From assembly GCA_944387865.1 (NCBI GenBank), contig CALXGN010000009.1, forward strand, positions 16,398 through 80,397: a stretch of 64,000 nucleotides of DNA, read 5' to 3'. The position numbers and the translations under genes are program-made. The notes under the pieces are model-generated. The model ran no database searches and was not told the DNA's origin. It worked only from the letters and a program-made list of their open reading frames with translations. This stretch comes from Scatomorpha stercorigallinarum. Its GTDB lineage: Bacteria; Bacillota; Clostridia; Oscillospirales; Oscillospiraceae. Position 1 is the stretch's first letter; each line of letters starts with the position of its first letter. Positions 54,909 to 63,947 of the stretch are shown here, piece by piece.

Positions 54909-56096
54909 ATGAGAGACTTGAAGCACCTGATCTTCTTTGAGGACCTGCTCCAGGAGGCCAACAACTCCCTCGTGAAGCAGGCGAAGGCAGAGGGGAAACG
55001 GGCCCTGGGATACACCTGCTATTTCATGCCCGAGGTCCTGCTCGACCTGGAGGGCTGCTTCGGCGTCAGGCTGCGCGCGCCGCGCTGCACCTCGCCGGAC
55101 ATAGCCACTTATTACATGTCCAGCCGCACCTGCCACTATGGCCGCAGCCTTCTGGAGCGCGCGCTGGAGGGCGGCTACAATTTCCTGGACGCGCAGATGG
55201 CCACGGAGACCTGCACCGTCACCTGCCGCTTCCAGGAGCATCTGCAGATGATGGACGTGATACAGAACCCGGACTTCTTCTGCGAATTCAGCGACATCCC
55301 CTTCAAAAAGACGGAGAACAGCTACCTGCACTTCAAAAAACAGCTCCAGGCGCATGTGCTGGACAAGCTGAGCGAAAAATTCGGCATCGACACCTCCGAC
55401 GAGGCGCTGCTGCGCGCCATCGGGCAGCACAACGAGGTCTGCCGCCTGATAACGGAGATCGGCAGCCACCGGCGGGACGCCAACCCTAACATCACCGGCT
55501 ATGAATTCCACGTGATACAGCTGGTGTCGCTGGTGTGTCCCAAGTACCTGATACTGCCCTACTTGCGCGAGACGGCGGAGGAGCTGCGCACGCGCGAGCC
55601 GGAGCCAAAGCCCTGGTTCCGCTGCAAGGTAGTGCTCGCCGGCAGCGAATGCGACGACCCCGGCTTCACCCAGCTCATCGAGAGCTGCGGGGCCATGGTG
55701 GCGGCCGACCGCTACTGCTACGGCTCGCTGCCAGGGCGGGAGGAGATAAAGGTGGCGGAGGGACAGAGCCCGCTGGACGCCATCGCCCGCCACTACATAG
55801 ACACCAGCATGTGCCCGCGCTACATGGAGCAGCACGTGATGAGGGAGCGCAAGCAGTACCTGGCCGACCTGGCGAAGGAATACGGCGCGGACGGCATCAT
55901 CGTCGAGAGCAACAAGTTCTGCGAATACTGGAGCTATGAGCGCACCATCGACACCATCGTGCTCACACGCGATTTCGGCATCCCCGTCTGCTCCATCGAG
56001 AAGGAATACATCAACTCCGCCTCCGGCCAGCTGCGGACGCGCTTCCAGGCCTTTGTCGAGAGTATCGAGATCAAGAAGATACAGGAGGGCAAGTGA
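54909..56096 (+). CDS. 2-hydroxyacyl-CoA dehydratase family protein, D-component (HgdB/FldC) type
   Basis: The 395-residue protein follows the HgdB/BcrC/FldC pattern: GYTCYFMPEVLLDLEGCFGVRL near 35, the RTCHYGRS and MATETCTVTCR cysteine regions, and the C-terminal IIVESNKFCEYWS and GQLRTRFQAFVES motifs. These proteins bind a [4Fe-4S] cluster and, activated by an ATP-driven partner, remove water from 2-hydroxyacyl-CoA or reduce aromatic CoA. No activator gene is nearby. ATG 54909 has GGGGG upstream; TTG 54903 is less likely. Confidence 0.85.
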   Translation: MRDLKHLIFFEDLLQEANNSLVKQAKAEGKRALGYTCYFMPEVLLDLEGCFGVRLRAPRCTSPDIATYYMSSRTCHYGRSLLERALEGGYNFLDAQMATETCTVTCRFQEHLQMMDVIQNPDFFCEFSDIPFKKTENSYLHFKKQLQAHVLDKLSEKFGIDTSDEALLRAIGQHNEVCRLITEIGSHRRDANPNITGYEFHVIQLVSLVCPKYLILPYLRETAEELRTREPEPKPWFRCKVVLAGSECDDPGFTQLIESCGAMVAADRYCYGSLPGREEIKVAEGQSPLDAIARHYIDTSMCPRYMEQHVMRERKQYLADLAKEYGADGIIVESNKFCEYWSYERTIDTIVLTRDFGIPVCSIEKEYINSASGQLRTRFQAFVESIEIKKIQEGK

Positions 56097-56098
56097 AG

Positions 56099-57703
56099 AT
56101 GGGTATGAAGGACGTGAAAAAGAAACTGCGCGACTTTGTCTACGGCAAGCCGCACAGCGAGCGCCGTCTGGGCGACCTGTACGTCCCCAAGACCGGCCTG
56201 TATAAACACCGCGAGTGGCGCGGCATCAAGGATACGATGTATTATTTCAACCGTATCTGGCTTTATAACTACGGCATGATGGTCTATGACGTCATGCGCT
56301 ACGGCGGCATCGTCAACTTCGCCAAGGGCGTCTGGCGCTACCGCTGGATAGGGCAGACCTACCTGACCGTCATGCACTGGTACGACCGCGGCTTCGAGGG
56401 CCTGCGCGGGCCCGCGCTGGCGGCCAGCGCCTGGCACTACCGCGCCATGACCAGCGAGACCATCCGCCAGTTCATGCGCATGTTCTCCGCGGACGCCAAC
56501 CTGCACGGCGGCAAGCACAACGAGCTCTGGCACAAGACCGCCGCCCACGACGAGACGGTGGCCGGCGCCATCTTTTATCCCTGGCGCGACCGCATGGACG
56601 ACGTGCCGCTGCAGATGGTGCCGTACTTCGTCACCTGCCACGTCAACTGCCACACGGTGCTGCACTACATCGACGCCGTGCAGTCCATCGGCCTGCCGGG
56701 CGACCCCTGCCCGATGTGCCAGGCGGAGGCGGGGCTTTCCATACTCGACGACATGCCCGATTATTTCCCCTTCCTCGTCACCTCGAACGAGGCCTGCGAC
56801 GGCTCGGTGGGCACGAGCATACTACAGGACTGGGCCTACGACCGCCCGCTTTTCGCCATGCCGCAGCCCATGCAGTTCGACGACCCGCTGGTGCAGGAGC
56901 ACTGCCGCCGGGAGATCGAGGAATGCTGGAAGTTCATCGAGGAGCAGACGGGCATGCCCTTCGACTACGACTGCTTCGTCAAGTACATCGAGCGCTACAA
57001 CGAGCTCACGCGCTTTGAGCACGAGAAGTGGGACGTGGCCGCGAACAGCCCCTATTACCCCATCTGCGGCAGCGCGCAGGCGCTCTACCGCATTTATTAT
57101 TCGCAGGCCGGCTGGCGCGACATCTGGGCGCAGACGGACAAGCGCGTGAAAAAAATACTCCACCGCTGCGTGGAAAAGAAGATAAACTGCTTCCCCGAAG
57201 CGCGCCACCGCGTTATCGCCTGGAGCTGCGCGCCGCTTTATTATTCCTTCTGGCCCACGTGGGCGTATAACTGCTGGGGCCTGCAGGTGGTCATCAACAT
57301 GGACAGTCTGATGTTCGACATCGACATGCGGACGGACACGCGCGAGCACCTGATGGAAGATTTCACGCTCTATAACGAATGGGCGCCCATGCGGCGCATG
57401 GCGGTCGGCGGGTATAAGCACATTTTTGAGCTCTGGGAAAATATGGAGCGCTTCCACTGCGACATGGTGATGATGTACGACCAGATACAGTGCAAGGGCA
57501 TGCAGGGCATCACCGGCATGTTCGAGGACGAGTTCCGCAAGCGGAACATCCACGCCATCTGGATGCCGCACGCGCTGCCGGACAGCCGCACGGTCTCCCG
57601 CGCGGAGATACGCCGCATCATCAACGACTATATGTTCACCGTCATGCACGAGGAGCCGCTGGACCCGACGCTGCTCGATTTTGACGATTCGCTGGGCTGG
57701 TAA
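56099..57703 (+). CDS. Divergent 2-hydroxyacyl-CoA dehydratase family protein (large partner)
   Basis: The 534-residue protein is longer than typical FldB/HgdA subunits, with about 130 extra N-terminal residues. It contains cysteine-rich stretches (YFVTCHVNCHTVLHYID, GDPCPMCQAEAG) and the family core to AGGYKHIF. It is paired with the preceding gene, starting 2 bases after its stop behind AGGAGGG. It is probably the second subunit of one complex. Assignment is by pairing and motif resemblance. Confidence 0.72.
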   Translation: MGMKDVKKKLRDFVYGKPHSERRLGDLYVPKTGLYKHREWRGIKDTMYYFNRIWLYNYGMMVYDVMRYGGIVNFAKGVWRYRWIGQTYLTVMHWYDRGFEGLRGPALAASAWHYRAMTSETIRQFMRMFSADANLHGGKHNELWHKTAAHDETVAGAIFYPWRDRMDDVPLQMVPYFVTCHVNCHTVLHYIDAVQSIGLPGDPCPMCQAEAGLSILDDMPDYFPFLVTSNEACDGSVGTSILQDWAYDRPLFAMPQPMQFDDPLVQEHCRREIEECWKFIEEQTGMPFDYDCFVKYIERYNELTRFEHEKWDVAANSPYYPICGSAQALYRIYYSQAGWRDIWAQTDKRVKKILHRCVEKKINCFPEARHRVIAWSCAPLYYSFWPTWAYNCWGLQVVINMDSLMFDIDMRTDTREHLMEDFTLYNEWAPMRRMAVGGYKHIFELWENMERFHCDMVMMYDQIQCKGMQGITGMFEDEFRKRNIHAIWMPHALPDSRTVSRAEIRRIINDYMFTVMHEEPLDPTLLDFDDSLGW

Positions 57704-57720
57704 AAACAGGAGGGACGGAC

Positions 57721-57942
57721 ATGAAAAAAGGCAAAAAGCTGCTGCTCGCCGCCGCGGGGGGCGCGGCCGCGCTGTACGCGGGGCTGTTCGCCGTGTTTTA
57801 CTTCGATCTGGACGGCAAGCTGCTCTATCACGTGGTGGAGCCCTTCCTCTGCCGGCACTACGACAAAATGGAGCGGAGGGACATTACGAAGATGCCATAT
57901 GACATGGATAAATATGGCAAATATGAGTACAAGACCGAGTAG
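57721..57942 (+). CDS. Small one-TM protein in the dehydratase-like operon
   Basis: The 73-residue protein has a Lys-rich start and one membrane helix at about 7-28, then a charged cytoplasmic or exported tail with MPYDMDKYGKYEYKTE. No family is recognised. A good AGGAGGG site and 17-base gap tie it to the dehydratase-like pair, so it may anchor that complex to the membrane. A terminator follows. Confidence 0.6.
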   Translation: MKKGKKLLLAAAGGAAALYAGLFAVFYFDLDGKLLYHVVEPFLCRHYDKMERRDITKMPYDMDKYGKYEYKTE

Positions 57943-57970
57943 GGCGCGGCCTTACGGCGGAAAATGGCAA

Positions 57971-57998
57971 AAAGCCCCCCGGAACCCCGGGGGGCTTT
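57971..57998 (+). terminator. Terminator of the dehydratase-like operon
   Basis: AAAGCCCCCCGG pairs with CCGGGGGGCTTT around AACC, about 28 bases after the small-protein stop. Confidence 0.85.
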
Positions 57999-58053
57999 CC
58001 TTCGTCATACCGGGGATGTAACACACTGGAAACATTTATTTTCCACAGAGGTG

Positions 58054-58082
58054 TTGCATCATGCGCCCGGACGTGGTAACAT
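58054..58082 (+). promoter_or_regulatory. Possible promoter of the surface-protein gene
   Basis: TTGCAT and TAACAT are 17 bases apart, leaving a leader of about 115 bases that holds the small ORF at 58138. Confidence 0.4.
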
Positions 58083-58137
58083 GGGCGTATAGAGATAAAT
58101 AGGACAGTTTGGATATTTCCGTTAGGAGGAGGGGACA

Positions 58138-58200
58138 TTGGCAGGGAAAACGAAGCGTTATGAAAACTTCTGCGTGATATATTACTATTTAAGGAGGTAA
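58138..58200 (+). CDS. Candidate 20-residue leader peptide
   Basis: A TTG at 58138 follows a strong ribosome site (TAGGAGGAGGGG, 58123-58134). The frame reads MAGKTKRYENFCVIYYYLRR and stops in TAA inside the ribosome site of the surface-protein gene (AAGGAGG at 58191-58197). This suggests translational coupling or control. It has not been matched to any known peptide. Confidence 0.45.
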   Translation: MAGKTKRYENFCVIYYYLRR

Positions 58201-58205
58201 ATTAA

Positions 58206-61200
58206 ATGAAACACAAAACCAAGGGCTTTATAGCCATGATATTGGCCCTGTGCCTGATGATGAGCCTCGGCATCGGCGCTTTGGCGGATGGCGGATCTGG
58301 TGGCAGCGGTTCCGGCCCCGCCCTTCCCGACGACGTCAAGCTCCCCGACGGCGGCCCGGGCGACGGCGGGCACAGTATAAGCTACCAGAATGGGGAAGGA
58401 GGCACCGTCAGTGGCCCGGAGGAGGCTGCTAAGGGCGATTCGGTCAAAATCACCGTGACGCCTGGCGAGGGCTACAGGCTGGAGCATCTGAACATCCTCA
58501 GCGGCAGCGGCACAGTTAACTACACCGATAATAATGATGGAACGTACACCTTCGAGATGCCAGACAGTATAGTCTGGATAGTCCCTATTTTCGAGCAGGT
58601 CCAGGTCTATAAAATAACCGTGAATCCCTCGGAGCACGGCTCGGTGACTGCATCTCCGACTGAGGCCGCAGAAGGCGATACGATCACCTTAACAGTAAAA
58701 CCCAATCCTGGTTATGAGCTGGATGAGGTGACTGTGACCAAGGAAGGCGGCGCTGATACTGTACCAGTTTACAATAAAGAATTCAGCATGCCCGAGTTCA
58801 ACGTCACCGTCACCGCTACTTTCAAGCTGGACACAGCCACGAGTAGTGGCCACACCATTACTGTGAGGCAGAACGAAGGCGGCACTGTGGCCGTGAAGAA
58901 TGTGACCCCGGGCGCGGACGGCAAACTTACGGCCACCAAAGGAACGCGCGTCAGCTTCACTGCTACACCCGATAAGGGCTACGAAGTGGTGGGGCCGAAG
59001 GGATACAAAGGCGTAACTGATGGCGCTATTCTTGAAGTTTCCGCTGGAACTACGGATGAAGCGACGATGTTTGGGTTCAATATGCCCGACAAAGATGTGG
59101 AAATAGGCGCTGAATTCAAGGAAATTGGCGAGCCCGACCCCCCAAAGACCTACAGCATCAAAGTGAATAGGAATCCGGAGGCCGGCGGCACCGTGACCGT
59201 GGATAAGCAGACGGCCCAAGCCGGTGATACTGTCAGTTTCACCGTGGAGCCCGCTGAGGGCTACGAGATCGGAACTTTAGTCGTTGCTGGCGCAAGCAAA
59301 CTTGAGCACGTTTCCGAGGCCGAAGGCAAGTATTCTTTCAAAATGCCTGCCTCGATTGCGACGATATACGTCAACTTCAACGTCGAAGTCCAGTACAACA
59401 TCACCGTGGACGATGACATAGCCAACGGCAGAGTGACGGCGTCGGCGGCCCGGGCCGCCCAAGGCACCCCGGTCACGCTGACTGCGGTGCCTGATGAAGG
59501 TTATGTACTCGACAAATACACCGTCACCACGGGCAGCGACATACCGGTCCCCTTCAGTGGCAACACGTTCACAATGCCCGACGATGACGTCACCGTCTCG
59601 GCGACGTTCAAGAAGGTGGAGACTGAGCCGGAGACCCACAAGATAACGGTAAGCGCCCCGAACGCCGACATCTACATCGTTGGCGGCGCTGACCGCGTGG
59701 AAGGCGAAGTTGTCAGCTTCACCGTCAAGCCGGACAGCGGCTATAAGGTGGTGGGCGTCTGGGCCGGCACTGAAAAGCTCACCGCCGTCAATGGCGTTTA
59801 CAGCTTCACGATGCCTGACAACACCGTCGCGATCGTTGTTGAGTGCAGGCCGCTGGATTGGCCTGACTGGAGCGACTGGTACAACATCGACACCTGGTCC
59901 AACAGCATCGACGGCGGCATAAGCGTCGGCAACGACGCGGACATGGCGAAGGCCGGCTCCACGGTCACCTTCCGTGTCTGGCATAACTACAGGTACGACT
60001 ACTATGACTACGATGTCTATGTCCTGAACGACAGCACCGGCAATAGGGTCTCGCTCGACTACAGCGCGTACGACGACGAGTACAGCTTCACCATGCCGGA
60101 CGACGACGTGACCATTTACGTCTACTTCGACTACGCCGGCCGCTACAGCATCACCAAGGATGTGGAGGGCGACGGCTCAATTTACGTGCGCTCGTCGGCG
60201 GACAAGGGCGACACGGTGTGGATAGAGGCCGCCCCCAACGCGGGGCAGAGCCTGACCAGCCTGCGCGTGTTCTACGGCGAGCCCTGGGCCTACGGCGATA
60301 AGGGCTACTACGGCTATTGGGACGAGGCCGAAGTGAAGTACAGCACCTATTGGGACGCTTACTACTTCACCATGCCCGCCGCCGACGTGGTGGTCTACGC
60401 CCGCTTCACCGACGGGGCCACTGTGGACGTCATCACCGGCGACCACGGCGACGCCAAGGTGTCCAGCCGCTACGCAGACAAGGGCGACTGGGTCTACATA
60501 ACCGCCTATCCCGACGAGGGCTATGAGGTGGACAGCGTCACCGTAACGGACAGCCTGGGCAGGAGCGTCAAGGTCACGGAGCTGAGCTATGACTATTTCC
60601 TGTTCACCATGCCCGGCACCAACGTGGACGTGAAGGTCACCTTCCGCGTCAAGGACTATGATGTGTTCTACGACGTAAGCCGCGGCGACTGGTACTACAA
60701 GGCCGTGCGCTTCGTCCACGAGAAGGGCATCATGGAAGGCACGGGCACGCACTACTTCTCGCCCGAGGCCGACCTCTCCCGCGGCATGCTGGCCACGATA
60801 CTCTACCGCCTTGAGGGCTCGCCGTCCGTCAGCGGTTACAGCGGATTCAGCGACGTGGCCGACACGGCCTATTACGCCAAGGCTGTCGCCTGGGCGAAGG
60901 CCAACGGCATCGTCAACGGCGTGACCGCCACGGCCTATGAGCCGGACACGGCCGTCACCCGCGAGGAGCTGGCCGCCATCCTCTGCCGCTACGCGGCCTT
61001 CAAGGGCAAGGACACGGCCATCAGCTATGACTACCTGGCCGGGTTCAGCGACGCGAACACGTCGCATGTCTACGCCCGCCCGGCGCTGAACTGGGCTGTG
61101 GCCTATGATATCATCAACGGCCAGGGCAACGGCGTCCTCGCCCCGAGGGCGACCGCCACCCGCGCCGAGGTGGCCCAGGTGCTGATGAATTACCTGGAGG

Positions 61201-61211
61201 TATTCGACTAA
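58206..61211 (+). CDS. Surface protein with InlB-B-like repeats and three SLH domains
   Basis: The 1001-residue protein has a signal peptide (about 1-27, ALADGG). It then has about nine repeats of 75-95 residues with the pattern ITV...GGTV...GDTVSFTV.P..GY...FTMPD.DV.V.ATF (about 57-820), resembling InlB B-repeats. The last 180 residues hold three SLH domains (from DVSRGDWYYKAVRFVHEKG), which tie the protein to the cell wall. Repeats 1-6 use more AT-rich codons than repeats 7-9 and SLH. It may bind a surface or host ligand; this is inference. AAGGAGG precedes the ATG. Confidence 0.9.
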   Translation: MKHKTKGFIAMILALCLMMSLGIGALADGGSGGSGSGPALPDDVKLPDGGPGDGGHSISYQNGEGGTVSGPEEAAKGDSVKITVTPGEGYRLEHLNILSGSGTVNYTDNNDGTYTFEMPDSIVWIVPIFEQVQVYKITVNPSEHGSVTASPTEAAEGDTITLTVKPNPGYELDEVTVTKEGGADTVPVYNKEFSMPEFNVTVTATFKLDTATSSGHTITVRQNEGGTVAVKNVTPGADGKLTATKGTRVSFTATPDKGYEVVGPKGYKGVTDGAILEVSAGTTDEATMFGFNMPDKDVEIGAEFKEIGEPDPPKTYSIKVNRNPEAGGTVTVDKQTAQAGDTVSFTVEPAEGYEIGTLVVAGASKLEHVSEAEGKYSFKMPASIATIYVNFNVEVQYNITVDDDIANGRVTASAARAAQGTPVTLTAVPDEGYVLDKYTVTTGSDIPVPFSGNTFTMPDDDVTVSATFKKVETEPETHKITVSAPNADIYIVGGADRVEGEVVSFTVKPDSGYKVVGVWAGTEKLTAVNGVYSFTMPDNTVAIVVECRPLDWPDWSDWYNIDTWSNSIDGGISVGNDADMAKAGSTVTFRVWHNYRYDYYDYDVYVLNDSTGNRVSLDYSAYDDEYSFTMPDDDVTIYVYFDYAGRYSITKDVEGDGSIYVRSSADKGDTVWIEAAPNAGQSLTSLRVFYGEPWAYGDKGYYGYWDEAEVKYSTYWDAYYFTMPAADVVVYARFTDGATVDVITGDHGDAKVSSRYADKGDWVYITAYPDEGYEVDSVTVTDSLGRSVKVTELSYDYFLFTMPGTNVDVKVTFRVKDYDVFYDVSRGDWYYKAVRFVHEKGIMEGTGTHYFSPEADLSRGMLATILYRLEGSPSVSGYSGFSDVADTAYYAKAVAWAKANGIVNGVTATAYEPDTAVTREELAAILCRYAAFKGKDTAISYDYLAGFSDANTSHVYARPALNWAVAYDIINGQGNGVLAPRATATRAEVAQVLMNYLEVFD

Positions 61212-61218
61212 ACCGCAA

Positions 61219-61247
61219 GGCCCCGGGGGAAACCCCGGGGCCGTTTT
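61219..61247 (+). terminator. Terminator of the surface-protein gene
   Basis: GGCCCCGGGG pairs with CCCCGGGGCC around GAAA, followed by GTTTTT. Confidence 0.9.
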
Positions 61248-61251
61248 TACG

Positions 61252-61289
61252 TAAAAAAACAGCAGCGCCGCCCGCCGGGCGGCGCTGCT
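61252..61289 (-). terminator. Terminator of trmO
   Basis: AGCAGCGCCGCCC pairs with GGGCGGCGCTGCT; on the minus strand it is followed by a T-run, 9 bases after the trmO stop. Confidence 0.85.
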
Positions 61290-61297
61290 GCGCTGCG

Positions 61298-61987
61298 TTA
61301 TAGCTTTATAATATCGGTGACGGTGAGCGTTCCGTCGCTGACGGTGAATTTAACGTCAAATCCGGCGAAAGTCATGCCGTAAACGCGGCCCGGGTCGCGC
61401 TGATAGGCCGGGCGCGGGTCCTGCGCCAGCACGCCCGTGAGGGCGGCGAGCTTTTCCGCCGGGAAGCGCGCCGCGAGCGCGGACGGTATCTCCACGGCGA
61501 GCGAGCGCTCCCATTCGGCGGCGGTGAAGCCGCCGAGCGCGGCCGGGTGCGCGTCCGCGTAGGGGACGTAGGGCTTGATGTCGAAAATCGGCGTGCCGTC
61601 CATCAGGTCGGCGCCGGAAATGCGCAGCACGGGCCCTTCGGGCGTGGAGAGCTCCACGGACTCCAGCTTCACGCAGGAGAGGCCGAGGGGATTCGGCCTC
61701 ACCGGCGAGCGCGTTGCAAAAACGCCGAGCCGCGTGTTCCCGCCGAGCCGCGGCGGGCGCACCAGCGGCGACCAGGGCTTGCCAAAATTCTCCGAAAATC
61801 CCCAGATGAGCCAGAGGTGGGAAAAGCCCTCGATCCCGCGCAGGGCCTCCGCCTCGCGGTAGGCGGGCTCAAAAACGACCGTTGCGCTCAGCTCCGGCAC
61901 CACGCCGCTCTGGCGCGGGATGCCGAATTTGCCGCCGAAGTCGCTGCACACGCGGGCGATGGGGGTGATGACGATGCCGTCGGACAT
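61298..61987 (-). CDS. trmO: tRNA m6t6A37 methyltransferase
   Basis: The 229-residue protein matches TrmO (TsaA, formerly YaeB), with the FGIPRQSG, GFSHLWLIW, RLGVFATRSPVRPNP and FDIKPYVPYAD motifs. It methylates N6-threonylcarbamoyladenosine at position 37 of some tRNAs. The C-terminal domain of about 80 residues is also present. ATG 61987 has AAAGGAGG upstream; the frame extends 10 codons further. Confidence 0.92.
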   Translation of the reverse strand: MSDGIVITPIARVCSDFGGKFGIPRQSGVVPELSATVVFEPAYREAEALRGIEGFSHLWLIWGFSENFGKPWSPLVRPPRLGGNTRLGVFATRSPVRPNPLGLSCVKLESVELSTPEGPVLRISGADLMDGTPIFDIKPYVPYADAHPAALGGFTAAEWERSLAVEIPSALAARFPAEKLAALTGVLAQDPRPAYQRDPGRVYGMTFAGFDVKFTVSDGTLTVTDIIKL

Positions 61988-62126
61988 GATGGCGCCTCCT
62001 TTGAGGTGTTTGAACACATTATAATGTCCGCCGGCAGAAAAGGCAAGCGGTGCGCTTGCGCTCGCGCGGGGGAAGGAGTATAATTACATAAAAGCCGCGC
62101 TTGCGCGGATAACGTGGGGGAAAGAC

Positions 62127-62699
62127 ATGAGTTACTGCCAGAAATGCGGGGCATATATCCCGGACGGCGAGACGCGCTGCCTGGCCTGCGGCTGGTCGCC
62201 GGAGGACGCTGCGCGCTCCCAGTCCGCGCCCGGCCCCGAGCGGGAGCCGCGCTGCGAGGAGAGCGGCGCGCGGGCGTACAGCTATGGCGCCGGCGAGGAG
62301 GCGCGCAGCTACAGCTACGGCCCCTCCGCGGAGGAGGAGCAGCGCGCCAGGGAGGAAGCGCGCCGCGCCAAGCGCCGGGCCTACGCCAACGAATACCGCG
62401 CCGACGCGCGCGAAAACAGGAGCCTGGGCTATCTCTGCTACCTGGGCCCGCTGCTGCTGATACCGCTTCTGACGAAGCCAAACTCGGCCTTCCTGCGCTT
62501 CCACTGCAACCAGGGCATCGCCCTGGCGCTGTTCTGCGTGCTCGTGTCGATCTGCGACTGGCTGCCGGTGTTCGGCGGCCTGGCGGGGGCGGTGGGCACC
62601 GTCTGCGCCATCGTGTGGCTCTGCAAGGGGCTCAGCAACGTCTCCAAGGGACGCCGGAAGCCGCTGCCGGTCATCGGCGGGCTGAAATTTCTGAAATGA
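62127..62699 (+). CDS. Zinc-ribbon protein with C-terminal membrane domain
   Basis: The 190-residue protein starts with a zinc ribbon (SYCQKCGAYIPDGETRCLACG), has a low-complexity Glu/Ala/Arg and SYGAGEEARSYSYG linker, and ends with two or three hydrophobic helices (about 100-175) resembling DUF4870-like proteins. The function is unknown. It is 10 bases before the FAH-family start. It shares its opening pattern with the 12.96 kb protein. Confidence 0.75.
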   Translation: MSYCQKCGAYIPDGETRCLACGWSPEDAARSQSAPGPEREPRCEESGARAYSYGAGEEARSYSYGPSAEEEQRAREEARRAKRRAYANEYRADARENRSLGYLCYLGPLLLIPLLTKPNSAFLRFHCNQGIALALFCVLVSICDWLPVFGGLAGAVGTVCAIVWLCKGLSNVSKGRRKPLPVIGGLKFLK

Positions 62700-62709
62700 G
62701 GTGCCGAAT

Positions 62710-63555
62710 ATGAAACTGTTGACCTGTGAATATGAGGGCCGGCGCTTCGCCGCCGTCTCCGACGGCGTGAACGTCTGGGAAGCCGCGAAGGACATGAACG
62801 CGCTCATAGACTCCCTCGGCGGCGAGCTGCCGGGGCCGGAGCTGATGCGCGGCGAGGGCGTGCCGCTGGAGCACGTGAAGCTCCTCGCGCCCATCCCCGA
62901 GCCGCGCCAGGACGTCATCTGCCTGGGCATGAACTACCGCGACCACAGCGTGGAGGCCGAGCGCTGGGGCAAGGACGATTTCGTGAAGAACGCCGGCAAG
63001 GCCGTATATTTTTCCAAGCGCGCCGCCTGGATCATTGGCCCCGGGGACGATATCGACGGGCATTTTGATATAGTGGAGGGGCTGGACTATGAAGCCGAGC
63101 TGGCCGTCGTCCTCGGGCGCGACGCCGTGAAGGTGAGCGCTGAGGAGGCGGAGGACTATGTCCTCGGCTGGAGCGTGTTCAACGACATCTCCGCCCGCAA
63201 CCTGCAGAAGGCCCATAAGCAGTTCTATTTCGGCAAGAGCCTGGATACGCACACCATCATGGGCCCCTGGATCGTCACCCGCGACGAGCCGCCCTGGCCG
63301 CCCGAGTATGGCATCCGCTGCCTGGTGAACGGCGAGCTGCGCCAGGACAGCAATACGCGCAACATGATCTTCGGCGTGGCCGAGGTCATCTCCGAGCTCT
63401 CGCAGGGCATGACGCTGAAGGCCGGGACCATCATCGCCATGGGCACCCCGGCGGGCGTCGGCATGGGCTCCGAGCCGCCGCGCTACATGGCCAGGGGCGA
63501 TGTCGTGCGCTGCGAGATCGACGGCATCGGCGCCCTGGAAAATACCGTGCGCTGA
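62710..63555 (+). CDS. Fumarylacetoacetate hydrolase (FAH) family protein
   Basis: The 281-residue protein has the FAH core: CLGMNYRDHSVEAE near 74, DYEAELAVVLGRD with the metal Glu residues near 124, FNDISARN and GTPAGVGMG. Members hydrolyse or hydrate acylpyruvates and 2-keto-4-pentenoates, or decarboxylate oxaloacetate; the substrate here is unknown. ATG 62710 is used because GAGGTG lies in the spacer; GTG 62701 is the alternative. Confidence 0.88.
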   Translation: MKLLTCEYEGRRFAAVSDGVNVWEAAKDMNALIDSLGGELPGPELMRGEGVPLEHVKLLAPIPEPRQDVICLGMNYRDHSVEAERWGKDDFVKNAGKAVYFSKRAAWIIGPGDDIDGHFDIVEGLDYEAELAVVLGRDAVKVSAEEAEDYVLGWSVFNDISARNLQKAHKQFYFGKSLDTHTIMGPWIVTRDEPPWPPEYGIRCLVNGELRQDSNTRNMIFGVAEVISELSQGMTLKAGTIIAMGTPAGVGMGSEPPRYMARGDVVRCEIDGIGALENTVR

Positions 63556-63572
63556 GAAAAGAAACCGCATTT

Positions 63573-63606
63573 CGCCGGGCCGCCTGTGGACACGGGCAGC
63601 CCGGCG
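63573..63606 (+). terminator. Hairpin after the FAH-family gene
   Basis: CGCCGGGC pairs with GCCCGGCG with an inner partial stem and is followed by TTTC. It probably ends transcription before the rRNA promoter. Confidence 0.65.
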
Positions 63607-63664
63607 TTTCAAATTCCGGCAAAATTGGCCAATTTTCGCACTTTTAGTGGCAGGTTTCGGACGC

Positions 63665-63727
63665 TGTAAAAATTTTTTGAAAAATGCGAAAAAAGTGCTT
63701 GACATTGGGCGGATGAGATGCTATATT
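63665..63727 (+). promoter_or_regulatory. rRNA operon promoter with A/T-rich upstream element
   Basis: TTGACA (63699-63704) and TATATT (63722-63727) are 17 bases apart. A- and T-tracts from 63665 to 63695 resemble an UP element. Confidence 0.9.
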
Positions 63728-63899
63728 AATCAAGCACCTCACCGAGAGCCACGAACGAAAGCGATGGCCACGGCGGTGCGGAGTGCACCTTGTAAATTAA
63801 ACAATGTAAGCAAAAAGCTTATGCAAATAAGCACCAGAGAAGGGTTCTGGAGGGGCTCTAAGGAGCCGCTCAAAAGATTCTTTTGAATTTAGCTAAGAG

Positions 63900-63914
63900 A
63901 TTAGCTCTTTAAAT
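63900..63914 (+). promoter_or_regulatory. BoxA-like antitermination site in the rRNA leader
   Basis: AGCTCTTTAAA resembles the NusB/NusE boxA core TGCTCTTTA and sits about 45 bases before the 16S gene. The rest of the 63728-63947 leader carries no gene. Confidence 0.6.
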
Positions 63915-63947
63915 GATTTAGATGGCCGGAAGGCTGTTTAGATAAGA

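Noticed and set aside
63500..63886. 128-codon frame across the FAH gene end and rRNA promoter
   Set aside because: It overlaps the FAH gene in another frame and runs through the terminator and rRNA leader.
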